From: Clostridiales bacterium
GTDB taxonomy: Bacteria; Bacillota; Clostridia; Oscillospirales; QAKW01
Length of the DNA: 9,929 bases
Reading direction: 5' to 3'
Assembly (NCBI GenBank): GCA_003343605.1
Contig: QAKW01000066.1
Coordinates: 1-9,929, forward strand
The translations under genes and the position numbers were made by a program. Every line of letters begins with the position of its first letter. Position 1 is the first letter of the stretch. Positions 1-6,822 of the stretch are shown in pieces. The notes beneath the pieces are model-generated. The model did not search any database and had not been told where the DNA came from. It saw only the letters and a list, made by a program, of their open reading frames with translations.

Positions 1-483
1 AATGGACACATGAAGATCTTTAGCCGCAGGCGGAGAAAGTTCGGGCTTGGGGATAACCGAGAGTGTACCGTTTGTTTCCAAAACAGCCATCTGAATATCT
101 TCAATCCGCAGGATATTATTGCCGCGCATCGCTTCCATAATATCTTCCATGGAGACTCTGGTTTTTAAAAGCTCCCCCTGATTGATCACCCCTTGATAAA
201 TCAAAAGAATCGGCCGGCCATAGCAGAAGGCGCGGAAGCGGATCGATTTGAGGGTAATAAACGACATCAGCAGTTCCAGCGCCACCATAAGAAACATTGG
301 CATGATGCCCCAGATCAGAGGCATATTCAAATCCTGCAGCGGAAGCGCCGCCAATTCGGAAATCATGATGGTAATCACCAGTTCGGAAGGCTGCAGCTCC
401 CCGATCTGGCGCTTTCCCATAATCCGAACCGCAACCACAACCGCAATATATAAAATAAAACAACGCAGAACACTGATGGCCAT
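1..483 (-). CDS. DUF421 / YetF-like membrane protein (3' end outside the window)
   Basis: The reading frame starts at 483 and is still open at base 1, giving the first 161 residues. The start is supported by a GGAGGTGAGG ribosome binding site just upstream (about 487-497). The N-terminal part has three hydrophobic stretches (roughly residues 3-20, 33-50 and 55-76), with the family-typical RIMGKRQIGELQPSELV segment after the first. The soluble part begins with GRPILLIYQG, followed by an RVSMEDIMEAMR helix and an LETNGTLSVIPK strand, the pattern of the YetF C-terminal domain. These motifs match DUF421 proteins strongly. The biochemical role of the family is not settled; relatives occur in spore-former inner membranes, but nothing here shows a sporulation link. 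It lies 84 bp downstream of the VanY-like gene and beyond that gene's terminator, so it is probably transcribed separately. I could not identify a convincing promoter. Usual family length is about 210-290 residues, so part of the C-terminal domain is missing. Confidence 0.88.
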   Translation of the reverse strand, partial: MAISVLRCFILYIAVVVAVRIMGKRQIGELQPSELVITIMISELAALPLQDLNMPLIWGIMPMFLMVALELLMSFITLKSIRFRAFCYGRPILLIYQGVINQGELLKTRVSMEDIMEAMRGNNILRIEDIQMAVLETNGTLSVIPKPELSPPAAKDLHVSI

Positions 484-530
484 TTTCCTCACCTCCCGCT
501 TATTTTCTGCCGCAGGCTGGGAAAATATAC

Positions 531-561
531 AAAAAACCGGAAGGAGCGGTATCCTTCCGGT
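531..561 (-). terminator. Intrinsic (rho-independent) terminator of the VanY-like gene
   Basis: Bases 536-545 (ACCGGAAGGA) and 552-561 (TCCTTCCGGT) are a perfect 10-bp inverted repeat around a 6-base loop at 546-551. Read on the minus strand, the hairpin begins 7 bases after the stop codon at 568-570 and is followed at once by five T residues (535-531). There is no T tract on the plus-strand side, so it is directed at minus-strand transcripts only. Confidence 0.9.
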
Positions 562-567
562 CTCTGA

Positions 568-1515
568 TTAACTTTTTAAAGAAGCAAGCCTATTTTCCAG
601 TGTCTCCACATATTCCTCCAGGGTGACCCCCTGCCGGTAGATCTCAGTTGCAATCTCTACGCCTACATAGCGATAGTGCCACGGCTCATAATTATAACCG
701 GTAATTTCTTCATCGCCTTTCGGATAGCGCAGAATAAACCCGTATTCATGCGCATGGCTGGAAAACCAGCGGAATTCTTCGGTTTGTTCATAATCTTCAT
801 GCAGGCAGCCGTATTTATTCACAATCGAAGGAATGCACACATCGGCGGCCAGCCCCGTATGGTGCTCGCTCCCCCCCGGCGGCGCATAATACTGATCGGT
901 CAGCCGAATCGCTTCCGATTTGGAATAGCCCTGATTTTTATAGGAAGCTATTTTATTATAATATTTATTATACTGGCTTGAATAAGAGCGGTAACCCGAG
1001 TACAAAGTATAACTATACCCTGCTTTTTTTCCCGCAGCAATCAACCGGCGAAGTGCATCAGCACAGGTGCTGTTCAATTTATAATCCCCTGAATAGGTTA
1101 CAAGATCGGCGCCCACATAATCAGAAGATACCTTTCTTTCCCGATTCACCAGAATCATAAAGGGATCATTCAATACCGCCTCTATCTCCGCCTTGCTGGT
1201 TGGATTTGGATTCAAAGCGCCGCTGCCGGAACCTCCAGATTCAGAGCCGCCGGAAGAGCCTTCATTGCCGGTTGGCGCCGGTTCTTCGGAACCGTTCGGC
1301 GTATTTTCGGAATCAGAGCCCGAGGGCGGCTGCACATCGGTATTTCCGCTTTCTGGATTTTGCGGCTGCTGCGAATCGCCCTGGCCGGTCGTTTCCTCTT
1401 CAGGAGCCGGTTCCGGTTCTTTATTACCGCGGTTCAGCGACCAGATCAATGCAGCAATCAGAATCACCAGGCAAATAATCCCTGCGATAAACGCAATCAA
1501 TTTTTTATTTTTCAT
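568..1515 (-). CDS. VanY-type D-alanyl-D-alanine carboxypeptidase (peptidase M15), membrane-anchored
   Basis: A 315-residue protein predicted to remove the terminal D-Ala from peptidoglycan stem peptides outside the membrane. Residues 6-27 form an N-terminal membrane anchor. About 70 residues of low-complexity Glu/Pro/Ser/Gly/Asn-rich linker follow (roughly 31-103), a likely wall-spanning stalk. The C-terminal half carries the M15B/VanY signatures: SGYRS at 173-177, SEHHTGLAADV at 216-226 (zinc ligands H218 and D225) and EPWHYRY at 277-283 (catalytic E277, zinc ligand H280). All catalytic positions are present, so it should be active. An upstream in-frame ATG at 1560 would add 15 residues, but a GGAGG site placed correctly for 1515 decides the start. 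No vanR/S/H/A/X genes are nearby, so this looks like a housekeeping wall enzyme rather than part of a glycopeptide-resistance cluster. It is divergent from the plus-strand gene at 1561 and closed by a strong terminator. Confidence 0.92.
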   Translation of the reverse strand: MKNKKLIAFIAGIICLVILIAALIWSLNRGNKEPEPAPEEETTGQGDSQQPQNPESGNTDVQPPSGSDSENTPNGSEEPAPTGNEGSSGGSESGGSGSGALNPNPTSKAEIEAVLNDPFMILVNRERKVSSDYVGADLVTYSGDYKLNSTCADALRRLIAAGKKAGYSYTLYSGYRSYSSQYNKYYNKIASYKNQGYSKSEAIRLTDQYYAPPGGSEHHTGLAADVCIPSIVNKYGCLHEDYEQTEEFRWFSSHAHEYGFILRYPKGDEEITGYNYEPWHYRYVGVEIATEIYRQGVTLEEYVETLENRLASLKS

Positions 1516-1523
1516 GTTTATTA

Positions 1524-1529
1524 TCCTCC
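1524..1529 (-). promoter_or_regulatory. Ribosome binding site fixing the start of the VanY-like gene
   Basis: On the minus strand GGAGGA lies 8 bases ahead of the ATG at 1515. The longer in-frame alternative at 1560 would place this site inside the coding region, and the bases before 1560 are the start of the opposite-strand gene with no good Shine-Dalgarno sequence. The site therefore selects the 315-residue product, whose N-terminus then begins with a normal Lys-rich membrane anchor. Confidence 0.75.
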
Positions 1530-1560
1530 ATGAATACCAAAGAAAGGCAGTTGTTCCCAA

Positions 1561-2199
1561 ATGAAAAAATCATTCAGTTATTATAAAATCAAATGGACGG
1601 CGTTTTTTCTTACCGTTCTGGTCCTGGTGCTGGGCTTGAGCGGAATCTATCTTACCCGCCGCGAACCCGCACAAGCGCCCCAGCCGCAAACAGATCAGCC
1701 GGAAATCCATAATCCGGTAGAATCCACAGGATATTACACCAATGAAGCGTTCAGCAAACTGATTGAAAACAATTTATCGGAGCTCGGCTTTTTAAGCAAC
1801 ATCCAGTTTGAAGGCGAAGATGAAGGCCGCTTTAAGGTAAGCGGCACGCTTTCGGATCCAGCGCGGCTTACCGCAGCCTGCCCGGATCTGAAGCCGTTTG
1901 AAAAACTTCTTTCTGCGCTGAAGGGAGAATCCATCGTCCTGAAGGGACATGTGGGTGAAAGCGCAGATGGAAACGGGCAGTTCATTGCCGATACCATCAC
2001 CTTTTCCGATTATACGCTTTCCGCCGCGGTGGCAACGCCCTATATCGATGAATATACCGGCCTCAACGATCTGCTTGCCGTTCCCTATAGCCAGATCAGT
2101 GTTTCTGAAAGCGGTGTAACCTTCCAGGAAGAGCTGCCGGCCGCTATTCAAATTGTTTCGAATAATGCGGAGTCTTCCGCTCCCCGGGCATCATCCTAA
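1561..2199 (+). CDS. Unrecognised membrane-anchored extracytoplasmic protein
   Basis: A 212-residue protein that I do not recognise. Residues 13-31 form one hydrophobic segment after a Lys/Tyr-rich start, with no lipobox cysteine, so a signal anchor or signal peptide is likely. A short Pro/Gln-rich linker follows (about 34-58). The remaining 150 residues are acidic and alternate polar and hydrophobic positions in a beta-rich way, for example FKVSGTLSDP, ESIVLKGHVGE and QISVSESGVTFQEELP. The general plan of one N-terminal helix plus an extracellular strand-rich domain recalls YpmS/DUF2140-type proteins, but I see no diagnostic motif and do not assign it. It is the only plus-strand gene: its ATG is 45 bp from that of the VanY-like gene, and its last 56 bp overlap the end of the membrane-protein gene ending at 2144. 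The ribosome binding site is weak (AGAAAGG at 1541-1547, 13 bases before the ATG). The clean open frame, signal anchor and domain-like composition support a real gene. Confidence 0.72.
   Translation: MKKSFSYYKIKWTAFFLTVLVLVLGLSGIYLTRREPAQAPQPQTDQPEIHNPVESTGYYTNEAFSKLIENNLSELGFLSNIQFEGEDEGRFKVSGTLSDPARLTAACPDLKPFEKLLSALKGESIVLKGHVGESADGNGQFIADTITFSDYTLSAAVATPYIDEYTGLNDLLAVPYSQISVSESGVTFQEELPAAIQIVSNNAESSAPRASS
1580..1585 (-). promoter_or_regulatory. Possible -10 element (TATAAT) for the VanY-like gene
   Basis: The minus strand reads a consensus TATAAT at 1585-1580, which would give a 5' leader of about 60 bases before the ATG at 1515. It lies inside the first codons of the opposite-strand gene. 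No good -35 hexamer stands 16-18 bases upstream (the bases there are A-rich), and there is no extended TGn, so this is only a candidate. Confidence 0.28.
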
Positions 2200-2935
2200 C
2201 CAGCAATAGGTTTACGCCGGCAGCAGCAGCCGCGATCAGCGGCAGCTGCCAATGCGCCAGCCCATACATTTTCATAAACGGAACCGGCAGTACCGCCGCT
2301 GATTCAACAAGCAGCAGTAAAATGAGCCATATCGTGCGGATGGCGGGATGATAATCCCTTGTAGATATTCTGCGCATAAACCAGCATAGCGTAATTGATA
2401 GAACCGCTGCAAAACAAAAGAGCAGCGCGAAGGAAACATGCCCCAAAACCGGGCGGAAAACGCTGATAATTGTATTATCTTCAAAGCTGAGCAGGCCACT
2501 TTCTTCCATCACGGCGGGCCCATTGAAAATGCCGTTGAAAGCGATCACAAGGCTCATAATCAAAAGATAGGCAGCAAGAAACGCCGCCGGTGCGAAACCA
2601 AAGCCAAATGCAAAGGAGAATGCCTGCTGCTCCCGATCCTGACGAAAGAAAAAAATATGCAGAATCAAAAAACGCGCAAAACAAAAAAGCAGTAAAAATA
2701 CCAAGCCCACCAGGGTGCGGAAAGCAGTCGTATTATAATATTGCTGCGTGCGGAAGGTCGCCTGAAATAAAAGCATCACTCCTGCATAATAGGCCAGCGC
2801 AAATAAAACGCCGCCGAAAAATACCGCCCAGCGGGTTTGGATTTTAAAAGCCTTTTTTAAAATAATGTATATGGCAGCGAAGCAGGCGGCGCAAATGATC
2901 AGCGCCGCCAGATAACAAAGCAGAATATGCGTCAT
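2144..2935 (-). CDS. Polytopic membrane protein, distal member of a tandem pair (YhfC-like topology, catalytic residues absent)
   Basis: A 263-residue, strongly hydrophobic protein with about seven membrane segments (near residues 4-26, 36-58, 74-97, 105-133, 160-184, 198-215 and 228-248). The centre, FARFLILHIFFF at 86-97 followed by FGFGFAPAAF at 110-119, occupies the place where YhfC/PrsW-type intramembrane glutamic proteases have an E-E-x-x-R helix followed by a GxGHGxxE helix. Here the first helix has no glutamate and the second has no His or Glu, so proteolytic activity is not supported. The family match is inference from motif spacing and topology only. Its ATG overlaps the stop of the upstream gene (ATGA at 2935-2932), which indicates translational coupling to its likely paralogue. 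It is the last gene of the operon, and its 3' end overlaps the convergent plus-strand gene by 56 bp. No terminator is visible after its stop. Confidence 0.82.
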   Translation of the reverse strand: MTHILLCYLAALIICAACFAAIYIILKKAFKIQTRWAVFFGGVLFALAYYAGVMLLFQATFRTQQYYNTTAFRTLVGLVFLLLFCFARFLILHIFFFRQDREQQAFSFAFGFGFAPAAFLAAYLLIMSLVIAFNGIFNGPAVMEESGLLSFEDNTIISVFRPVLGHVSFALLFCFAAVLSITLCWFMRRISTRDYHPAIRTIWLILLLLVESAAVLPVPFMKMYGLAHWQLPLIAAAAAGVNLLLVRMMPGERKTPHYSKQFE

Positions 2936-3651
2936 GAAGCCGCCCCCTTCTTTTTAAAAGGCAGCGGAAGCAAAACATAGCCCATCACAAGGTTGAAAAT
3001 CAATACCAGCGCAACAAAAGAATAGGTTATCACCACATTAGAAAAGATCAGCATCACCGCCAGCATCAGATAATAAGAGGCACTGAGGCTCAGCCCAACA
3101 TAACGGTGCCCCTCTAAAATCAGCTGATACCCGATGGAAGAGATCAATAGATAAATCACGCCGCAAATAAGCATCAGCAGGCCAAACACCAAAGATTGCC
3201 GTGCCGTAAGCTTGCTGGTATAAACAAGGCCGAGAACCAGAAGATTCTGTGCCAGAATAAAGCCGCTCCCAAACGTCAGCCCCGCAAAGCGATTTTTCTT
3301 TTCATGCCTGCTGCAGCTCATAAAGGTCCCCTGCTTCAGAAATTCCGAGGCCAGATAAAACACCGCCAAAACAATGATTCCGCCGATATAGATGTAGCGG
3401 TCCCCATCGGCTTCCGATGAAAGCGCAATTGCCGGAAGCAGCGTCTGGCTGAGAATGACCAGGATCAGCCCCACGCCGAGTAAAACAATAAAAAAGGTTG
3501 CAAAGCCATAAAAAATGGTTACAAAAGGAACTTTTCCGCGATTTTTGGAAATGCAAAGCGCCAGAATAACAGCGCAGGGAATCAGAGCCCCCATCAAAAT
3601 CGAGGGCCATGCAGCGGAGACATGCTCAAATATATAGCTGATCACATCCAT
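2932..3651 (-). CDS. Polytopic membrane protein, proximal member of a tandem pair (YhfC-like topology, mostly degenerate active site)
   Basis: A 239-residue protein with about seven membrane segments (near residues 15-35, 43-67, 87-106, 122-144, 150-172, 183-203 and 206-230). A central SEFLKQGTF at 102-110, then a short basic loop and GLTFGSGFILAQN at 124-136, fits the spacing of the E-x-x-x-R and GxGxGxxE motifs of YhfC-type intramembrane proteases. E103 is kept, while the expected His and second Glu are Phe131 and Gln135. I infer a catalytically impaired relative, and the family link itself is not certain. The neighbouring gene, coupled by an ATGA overlap, has the same layout and looks like a divergent duplicate. 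It starts 12 bp after folD. A modest AAGGA at 3661-3665 overlaps the folD stop and is the likely ribosome binding site. A function is not evident; a membrane partner or scaffold role would be a guess. Confidence 0.82.
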   Translation of the reverse strand: MDVISYIFEHVSAAWPSILMGALIPCAVILALCISKNRGKVPFVTIFYGFATFFIVLLGVGLILVILSQTLLPAIALSSEADGDRYIYIGGIIVLAVFYLASEFLKQGTFMSCSRHEKKNRFAGLTFGSGFILAQNLLVLGLVYTSKLTARQSLVFGLLMLICGVIYLLISSIGYQLILEGHRYVGLSLSASYYLMLAVMLIFSNVVITYSFVALVLIFNLVMGYVLLPLPFKKKGAAS

Positions 3652-3663
3652 CTTTCAAAATCC

Positions 3664-4512
3664 TTATAATAAAGTTGATTTTGCGGCGGTCAAGGTATTC
3701 TGCAAAAGCATTGTGATGGTCATCGGGCCAACTCCGCCGGGAACCGGCGTAATATACGAAGCCCTGGAAGCACAGGAATCAAAGTCCACATCCCCGCAAA
3801 GCTTGCCGTTTTCATCCCGGTTCATGCCGACGTCTATCACCACCGCGCCTTTTTTGATCATATCGCCTGTGATAAATTTGGCTTTGCCAATCGCTACAAC
3901 CAGAATATCAGCGGCGGCTGTTTTTTCCGCAAGACGGCTGGTTTTAGAATGGCAGATCTGCACTGTTCCATCCGCCTGCATCAGCAGCATCGCCTGCGGC
4001 TTGCCCACGATATTGCTTCTTCCAACCACTACACAGTCTTTTCCGGCTACCTCGATGCCGCTGTACGCCAGCAGCTTCATAACGCCGGCCGGCGTGCAGG
4101 GCAGAAAATCATATTGCCCCAACATGATTTTACCCACATTCTGTACATGAAATGCATCCACGTCTTTTTTGGGATCGATTGCCAGAATCACCTTGTTTTC
4201 ATCCATATGCCCGGGCAGCGGAAGCTGCACAAGGATTCCATGAATTTTCGGATCCAGATTGAGCTTTTCAATCAGAGCAAGCAGCTCCTGTTCCGGTGCG
4301 TTGGCCGGTAATTCATAGTTTTCAGAATAAAAGCCCACCTCTTCACAGGCTCTGATCTTATTGCGCACATAAACACGCGACGCGCTGTTGTCGCCAACGA
4401 TAATCACGGCAAGCCCCGGCACAACGCCCTGCTCAGCCAGCGCGCCTGTTTCTTTCTGAATTTCAGCGCGTATTTGCGCCGCTATCTTTTTTCCATCAAT
4501 AATTTCAGCCAT
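3664..4512 (-). CDS. folD: FolD, bifunctional methylenetetrahydrofolate dehydrogenase / methenyltetrahydrofolate cyclohydrolase
   Basis: A 282-residue cytosolic enzyme of normal family length. It interconverts 5,10-methylene-, 5,10-methenyl- and 10-formyl-tetrahydrofolate, feeding purine synthesis and formyl-Met-tRNA formation. The catalytic Y48-x-x-x-K52 stands in SRVYVRNK, Q96 in VQLPLP, and the substrate aspartate D119 in KKDVDAFH. The usual Gly after that Asp is Ala120, a mild variation. The dinucleotide-binding loop is GRSNIVGKP at 164-172, preceded by PCTPAGVMKLL at 138-148, and the C-terminal signature ITPVPGGVGPMT is intact. The start at 4512 shares one base with the lgt stop (TAATG) and has a GAGGAG site about 9 bases upstream, inside the end of lgt. 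It is therefore coupled to lgt and lies mid-operon, with the two membrane-protein genes downstream. Confidence 0.97.
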   Translation of the reverse strand: MAEIIDGKKIAAQIRAEIQKETGALAEQGVVPGLAVIIVGDNSASRVYVRNKIRACEEVGFYSENYELPANAPEQELLALIEKLNLDPKIHGILVQLPLPGHMDENKVILAIDPKKDVDAFHVQNVGKIMLGQYDFLPCTPAGVMKLLAYSGIEVAGKDCVVVGRSNIVGKPQAMLLMQADGTVQICHSKTSRLAEKTAAADILVVAIGKAKFITGDMIKKGAVVIDVGMNRDENGKLCGDVDFDSCASRASYITPVPGGVGPMTITMLLQNTLTAAKSTLL

Positions 4513-5531
4513 TATTCCCGCTCCTCTGTTTCCTTTTTTGATTCTGGATCCGTATCAGGACCCCGTTCTGCTTTTTGCTCTTCCCCGGCTTCGGGAAGAT
4601 CCTCTGCAATATCTTCCGCTTCCTCTGATTCGGGTTCTTCCGGAATATCCGCAGCCTCGGCCGCGTAGGAAAACTGCGCTTCATAATCGGATTCAGGCAC
4701 ATTTTTCAGCGCTCTTCCGGCGCCGGTCATCAGTTTTTCCGGTTTGCGAAGATGCAGCAAAATTATACAGCCGATGGCCACAACGGCTGCAACGATGGCA
4801 AGCAGCATATTGATCCGAACGCCGAATATGTGCAGATTATAGGAGGTATCTCTCAGCGGTTCCATCCAGGCACGCCCGATCCCATACCAGGCGGTATACC
4901 AAAGAAAGATTTCTCCTTTGTATTTTCTGAAATCCATATAGCCTAAAATCAGAATCAGACCCACGAGATTCCAGAGCGATTCATATAGAAACAACGGATG
5001 AACGTATTCCGCAATACAGTTCAGGCCAACACCCATCCGCCAGGGCAGATCTGTCTGAATGCCAAAAACCTCCACATTTGCAAAATTGCCCCATCTGCCG
5101 ATAATCTGGCCGATCATAAAACCAATCGCTGCCAGATCAATCAAATTCAGAAAAGAAATCTTTTTAAACCGGCAAACAAAATAGGCTGCCAGGCATCCGC
5201 CGAAAATACCGCCGTAAATCGCAAGCCCGCCGTTCCACACGCTGATCACATCCATAAAGGAGTGAAATTGATCCAGATCCCCCAGTATGTACCAGAGCCT
5301 GGCGCCGATAAATCCGGCGGGCAGGCCGATCAGCAGGGCATCCAGCAGATCATCGCTCTTGATGGAGAATCTCGGTGCAAGGCGATCGCAAACAAAATAG
5401 GCGATCAGAATACCGGCACAAATAATAATCGCATACCACTCAATCGTGATATTATCAGTAATTTTAAAAGCGGTTGGATTGATGGTAAACTCACCGATGC
5501 CAAAGCCCGGAAAGGAAACCGTATTATACAT
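4512..5531 (-). CDS. lgt: Lgt, prolipoprotein diacylglyceryl transferase, with an acidic C-terminal extension
   Basis: An integral membrane enzyme that moves diacylglycerol from phosphatidylglycerol to the lipobox cysteine of prolipoproteins, the first step of lipoprotein maturation. The Lgt signature GRWGNFANVEVFG is at 145-157; R146, N149, E154 and G157 correspond to E. coli R143, N146, E151 and G154. Y33 in EWYAI, HPLFLYES at 178-185 and the R220/E224 pair in GRAWMEPLRD are also present. E. coli His103 is Tyr106 here (GGLAIYGG). The transmembrane core ends near residue 262, and about 75 residues follow, very Glu/Asp-rich from about 280 to 339, making the protein longer than the usual 260-290. 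The ATG overlaps the ymfH stop by 8 bp, with an AAAGGGG site 9 bases before it. folD follows with a 1-base overlap. Confidence 0.96.
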   Translation of the reverse strand: MYNTVSFPGFGIGEFTINPTAFKITDNITIEWYAIIICAGILIAYFVCDRLAPRFSIKSDDLLDALLIGLPAGFIGARLWYILGDLDQFHSFMDVISVWNGGLAIYGGIFGGCLAAYFVCRFKKISFLNLIDLAAIGFMIGQIIGRWGNFANVEVFGIQTDLPWRMGVGLNCIAEYVHPLFLYESLWNLVGLILILGYMDFRKYKGEIFLWYTAWYGIGRAWMEPLRDTSYNLHIFGVRINMLLAIVAAVVAIGCIILLHLRKPEKLMTGAGRALKNVPESDYEAQFSYAAEAADIPEEPESEEAEDIAEDLPEAGEEQKAERGPDTDPESKKETEERE

Positions 5532-6822
5532 CGTTCTGTTCCCCTTTCAGCGGCATAATCACGGATAAACAGCTTCGCTCCGGAGCAAACATGGCCGCCC
5601 GCCGCATCAGATCATCCGCTGTAATCTGTAAAAGCGCATCAATGGCATCGAACGCTTCCGCGCCGTTCATATAATTGCCGACCAGCCTGTTTACCATTGG
5701 ATAGGCCTGGTCGGTTTCCATCACCAGCGCACCGTAAAGCCCGTTTCGGATTTCCAGAAACCGTTCTTCATCAACACCCTGCTCCTTAAGCGCCTCAATA
5801 TGCTGAAAAGCGCTTTTTTCCACCTCTTTCGGATGATCGCTCTCCCCGTTCACCACGCAAAAGGAAAAATAATCCGATAGATCATACCAGCAATCGAATT
5901 CACTGTTGATCAGCCCGGCCTCATAAAGCTCTTTATAAAAAGGCGAGGATTTCCCGAAAAGATATTCCAGAAGAATCTCTACTTCCATCTCCTTTTTGGA
6001 TAACGCATATCCTTCAATATCAATTTCGTTATCCTTAAAGCCCAGGTGAAAGATTGGCTTGGAGACCAGCATCGATTTTTCCACATAGCGGCTTCCGGCG
6101 GCTTCCGGCTCCCGCATTTCCGGTTTGCGAACCGCCAGCTCCTCCGCTTTGGGGAAATAATGATCCACCGCCTTTAGAACCTGCTGCCGGTCCACATCGC
6201 CCGCTACCGCGAGCACCAGGTTGCTCGGATGATAAAACGTACGGTAGCAATCCATCAGGATCTCCGGCGTCAGGGAATAAATATCTTCAACCGTACCTGC
6301 GATATCGCGCCGGATCGGATGCTCCTGATAAAGCCCCTGCACCATGGTAAAATACCCCTGCCAGCCGGGCTCGTCCTCATACATTTTAATTTCCTGCGCA
6401 ATGATGCCCTTCTCTTTCTCCACGTTTTCATTTGTTAAATACGGATGCGTCACAAACGAAAGCAGAACATCCAGATTTTCTTCAAAGCGGTCGCTGCAAA
6501 TAAAGTAATAGGCCGTTTTGTCGTTAGACGTATAGGCGTTTGCCTTTGCCCCGGTTTTGGCGTAATAATCGAAAGCATTGCCGCTCTTGCCTTCAAACAG
6601 TTTGTGCTCCAAAAAATGGGCAGTGCCGTTGGGAACCGTTACCTCCCGGCCGCCCGGCTCGGTAAAGCTATAGTTGATTGAGCCGAACTTCGCGGAAATC
6701 ATGGCTGCTTTTTTCGCCTTTTCCTGCATCTTCATAAAATAAATCGTCAGGCCGCTGGGATGAATCATCCTCTCATATTCCTCCCGGATTGCCCGGCTGA
6801 CATACGTTTTTGTCTGCATCAT
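5524..6822 (-). CDS. ymfH: YmfH-like M16 zinc metallopeptidase (EF-P modification-associated)
   Basis: A 432-residue M16-family protein with two homologous halves. The inverted zinc motif HFLEH is at 69-73 (ligands H69 and H73, catalytic E72), and the distal ligand is probably E144 in AQEIKMYEDEPGW, so the N-terminal catalytic half is intact. In the C-terminal half, where active M16 proteins carry R-E-x-x-G-L-x-Y, the aligned segment LYEAGLIN (299-306) has Leu and Asn in place of the Arg and Tyr. Homologues YmfF and YmfH are needed in Bacillus subtilis for the 5-aminopentanol modification of elongation factor P, though their exact substrate is unclear. ymfF directly precedes it with an ATGA overlap (6822-6819), so the two should be made together and probably form a heterodimer. 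There are two adjacent ATGs (6822 and 6819). The first gives the stop/start overlap; an AGGA sits 4 bases ahead of the second, so either may be used. Confidence 0.9.
   Translation of the reverse strand: MMQTKTYVSRAIREEYERMIHPSGLTIYFMKMQEKAKKAAMISAKFGSINYSFTEPGGREVTVPNGTAHFLEHKLFEGKSGNAFDYYAKTGAKANAYTSNDKTAYYFICSDRFEENLDVLLSFVTHPYLTNENVEKEKGIIAQEIKMYEDEPGWQGYFTMVQGLYQEHPIRRDIAGTVEDIYSLTPEILMDCYRTFYHPSNLVLAVAGDVDRQQVLKAVDHYFPKAEELAVRKPEMREPEAAGSRYVEKSMLVSKPIFHLGFKDNEIDIEGYALSKKEMEVEILLEYLFGKSSPFYKELYEAGLINSEFDCWYDLSDYFSFCVVNGESDHPKEVEKSAFQHIEALKEQGVDEERFLEIRNGLYGALVMETDQAYPMVNRLVGNYMNGAEAFDAIDALLQITADDLMRRAAMFAPERSCLSVIMPLKGEQNDV

Noticed and set aside
524..552. TATATT at 529-524 on the minus strand as a -10 element for the DUF421 gene.
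   Set aside because: It sits next to the terminator T tract, and the bases 17 upstream (ATACCG, inside the hairpin) do not resemble a -35 element.
568..1515. Part of a vancomycin-resistance cluster because of the VanY-type enzyme.
   Set aside because: No ligase, lactate dehydrogenase, VanX-type dipeptidase or two-component genes lie in the window; chromosomal VanY-like enzymes are common in Firmicutes.
1496..1524. TATTAT at 1519-1524 on the plus strand as a -10 element for the plus-strand gene.
   Set aside because: The bases at 16-18 spacing (ATCAAT and neighbours) are a poor -35, and the segment is AT-rich coding sequence for the Lys-rich start of the VanY-like protein.
1516..1560. Alternative start at 1560 for the VanY-like protein (15 extra residues).
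   Set aside because: No ribosome binding site precedes it, whereas a GGAGG site fits the ATG at 1515; the extra residues also place Trp/Tyr-rich sequence before a normal signal anchor.
2219..2250. Imperfect hairpin GGCAGC/GCTGCC with inner GCCGC/GCGGC just after the plus-strand stop, as a terminator.
   Set aside because: No T tract follows on the plus strand, and the bases encode an Ala-rich membrane segment of the opposite gene, which explains the repetitive GC-rich pattern.
3713..4150. Long open frames opposite folD, lgt, ymfH and the amidase (for example 3713-4150 and 4998-5558 on the plus strand).
   Set aside because: They are antisense to well-supported conserved genes, have no recognisable domain or ribosome binding site, and are explained by the codon composition of the real genes.
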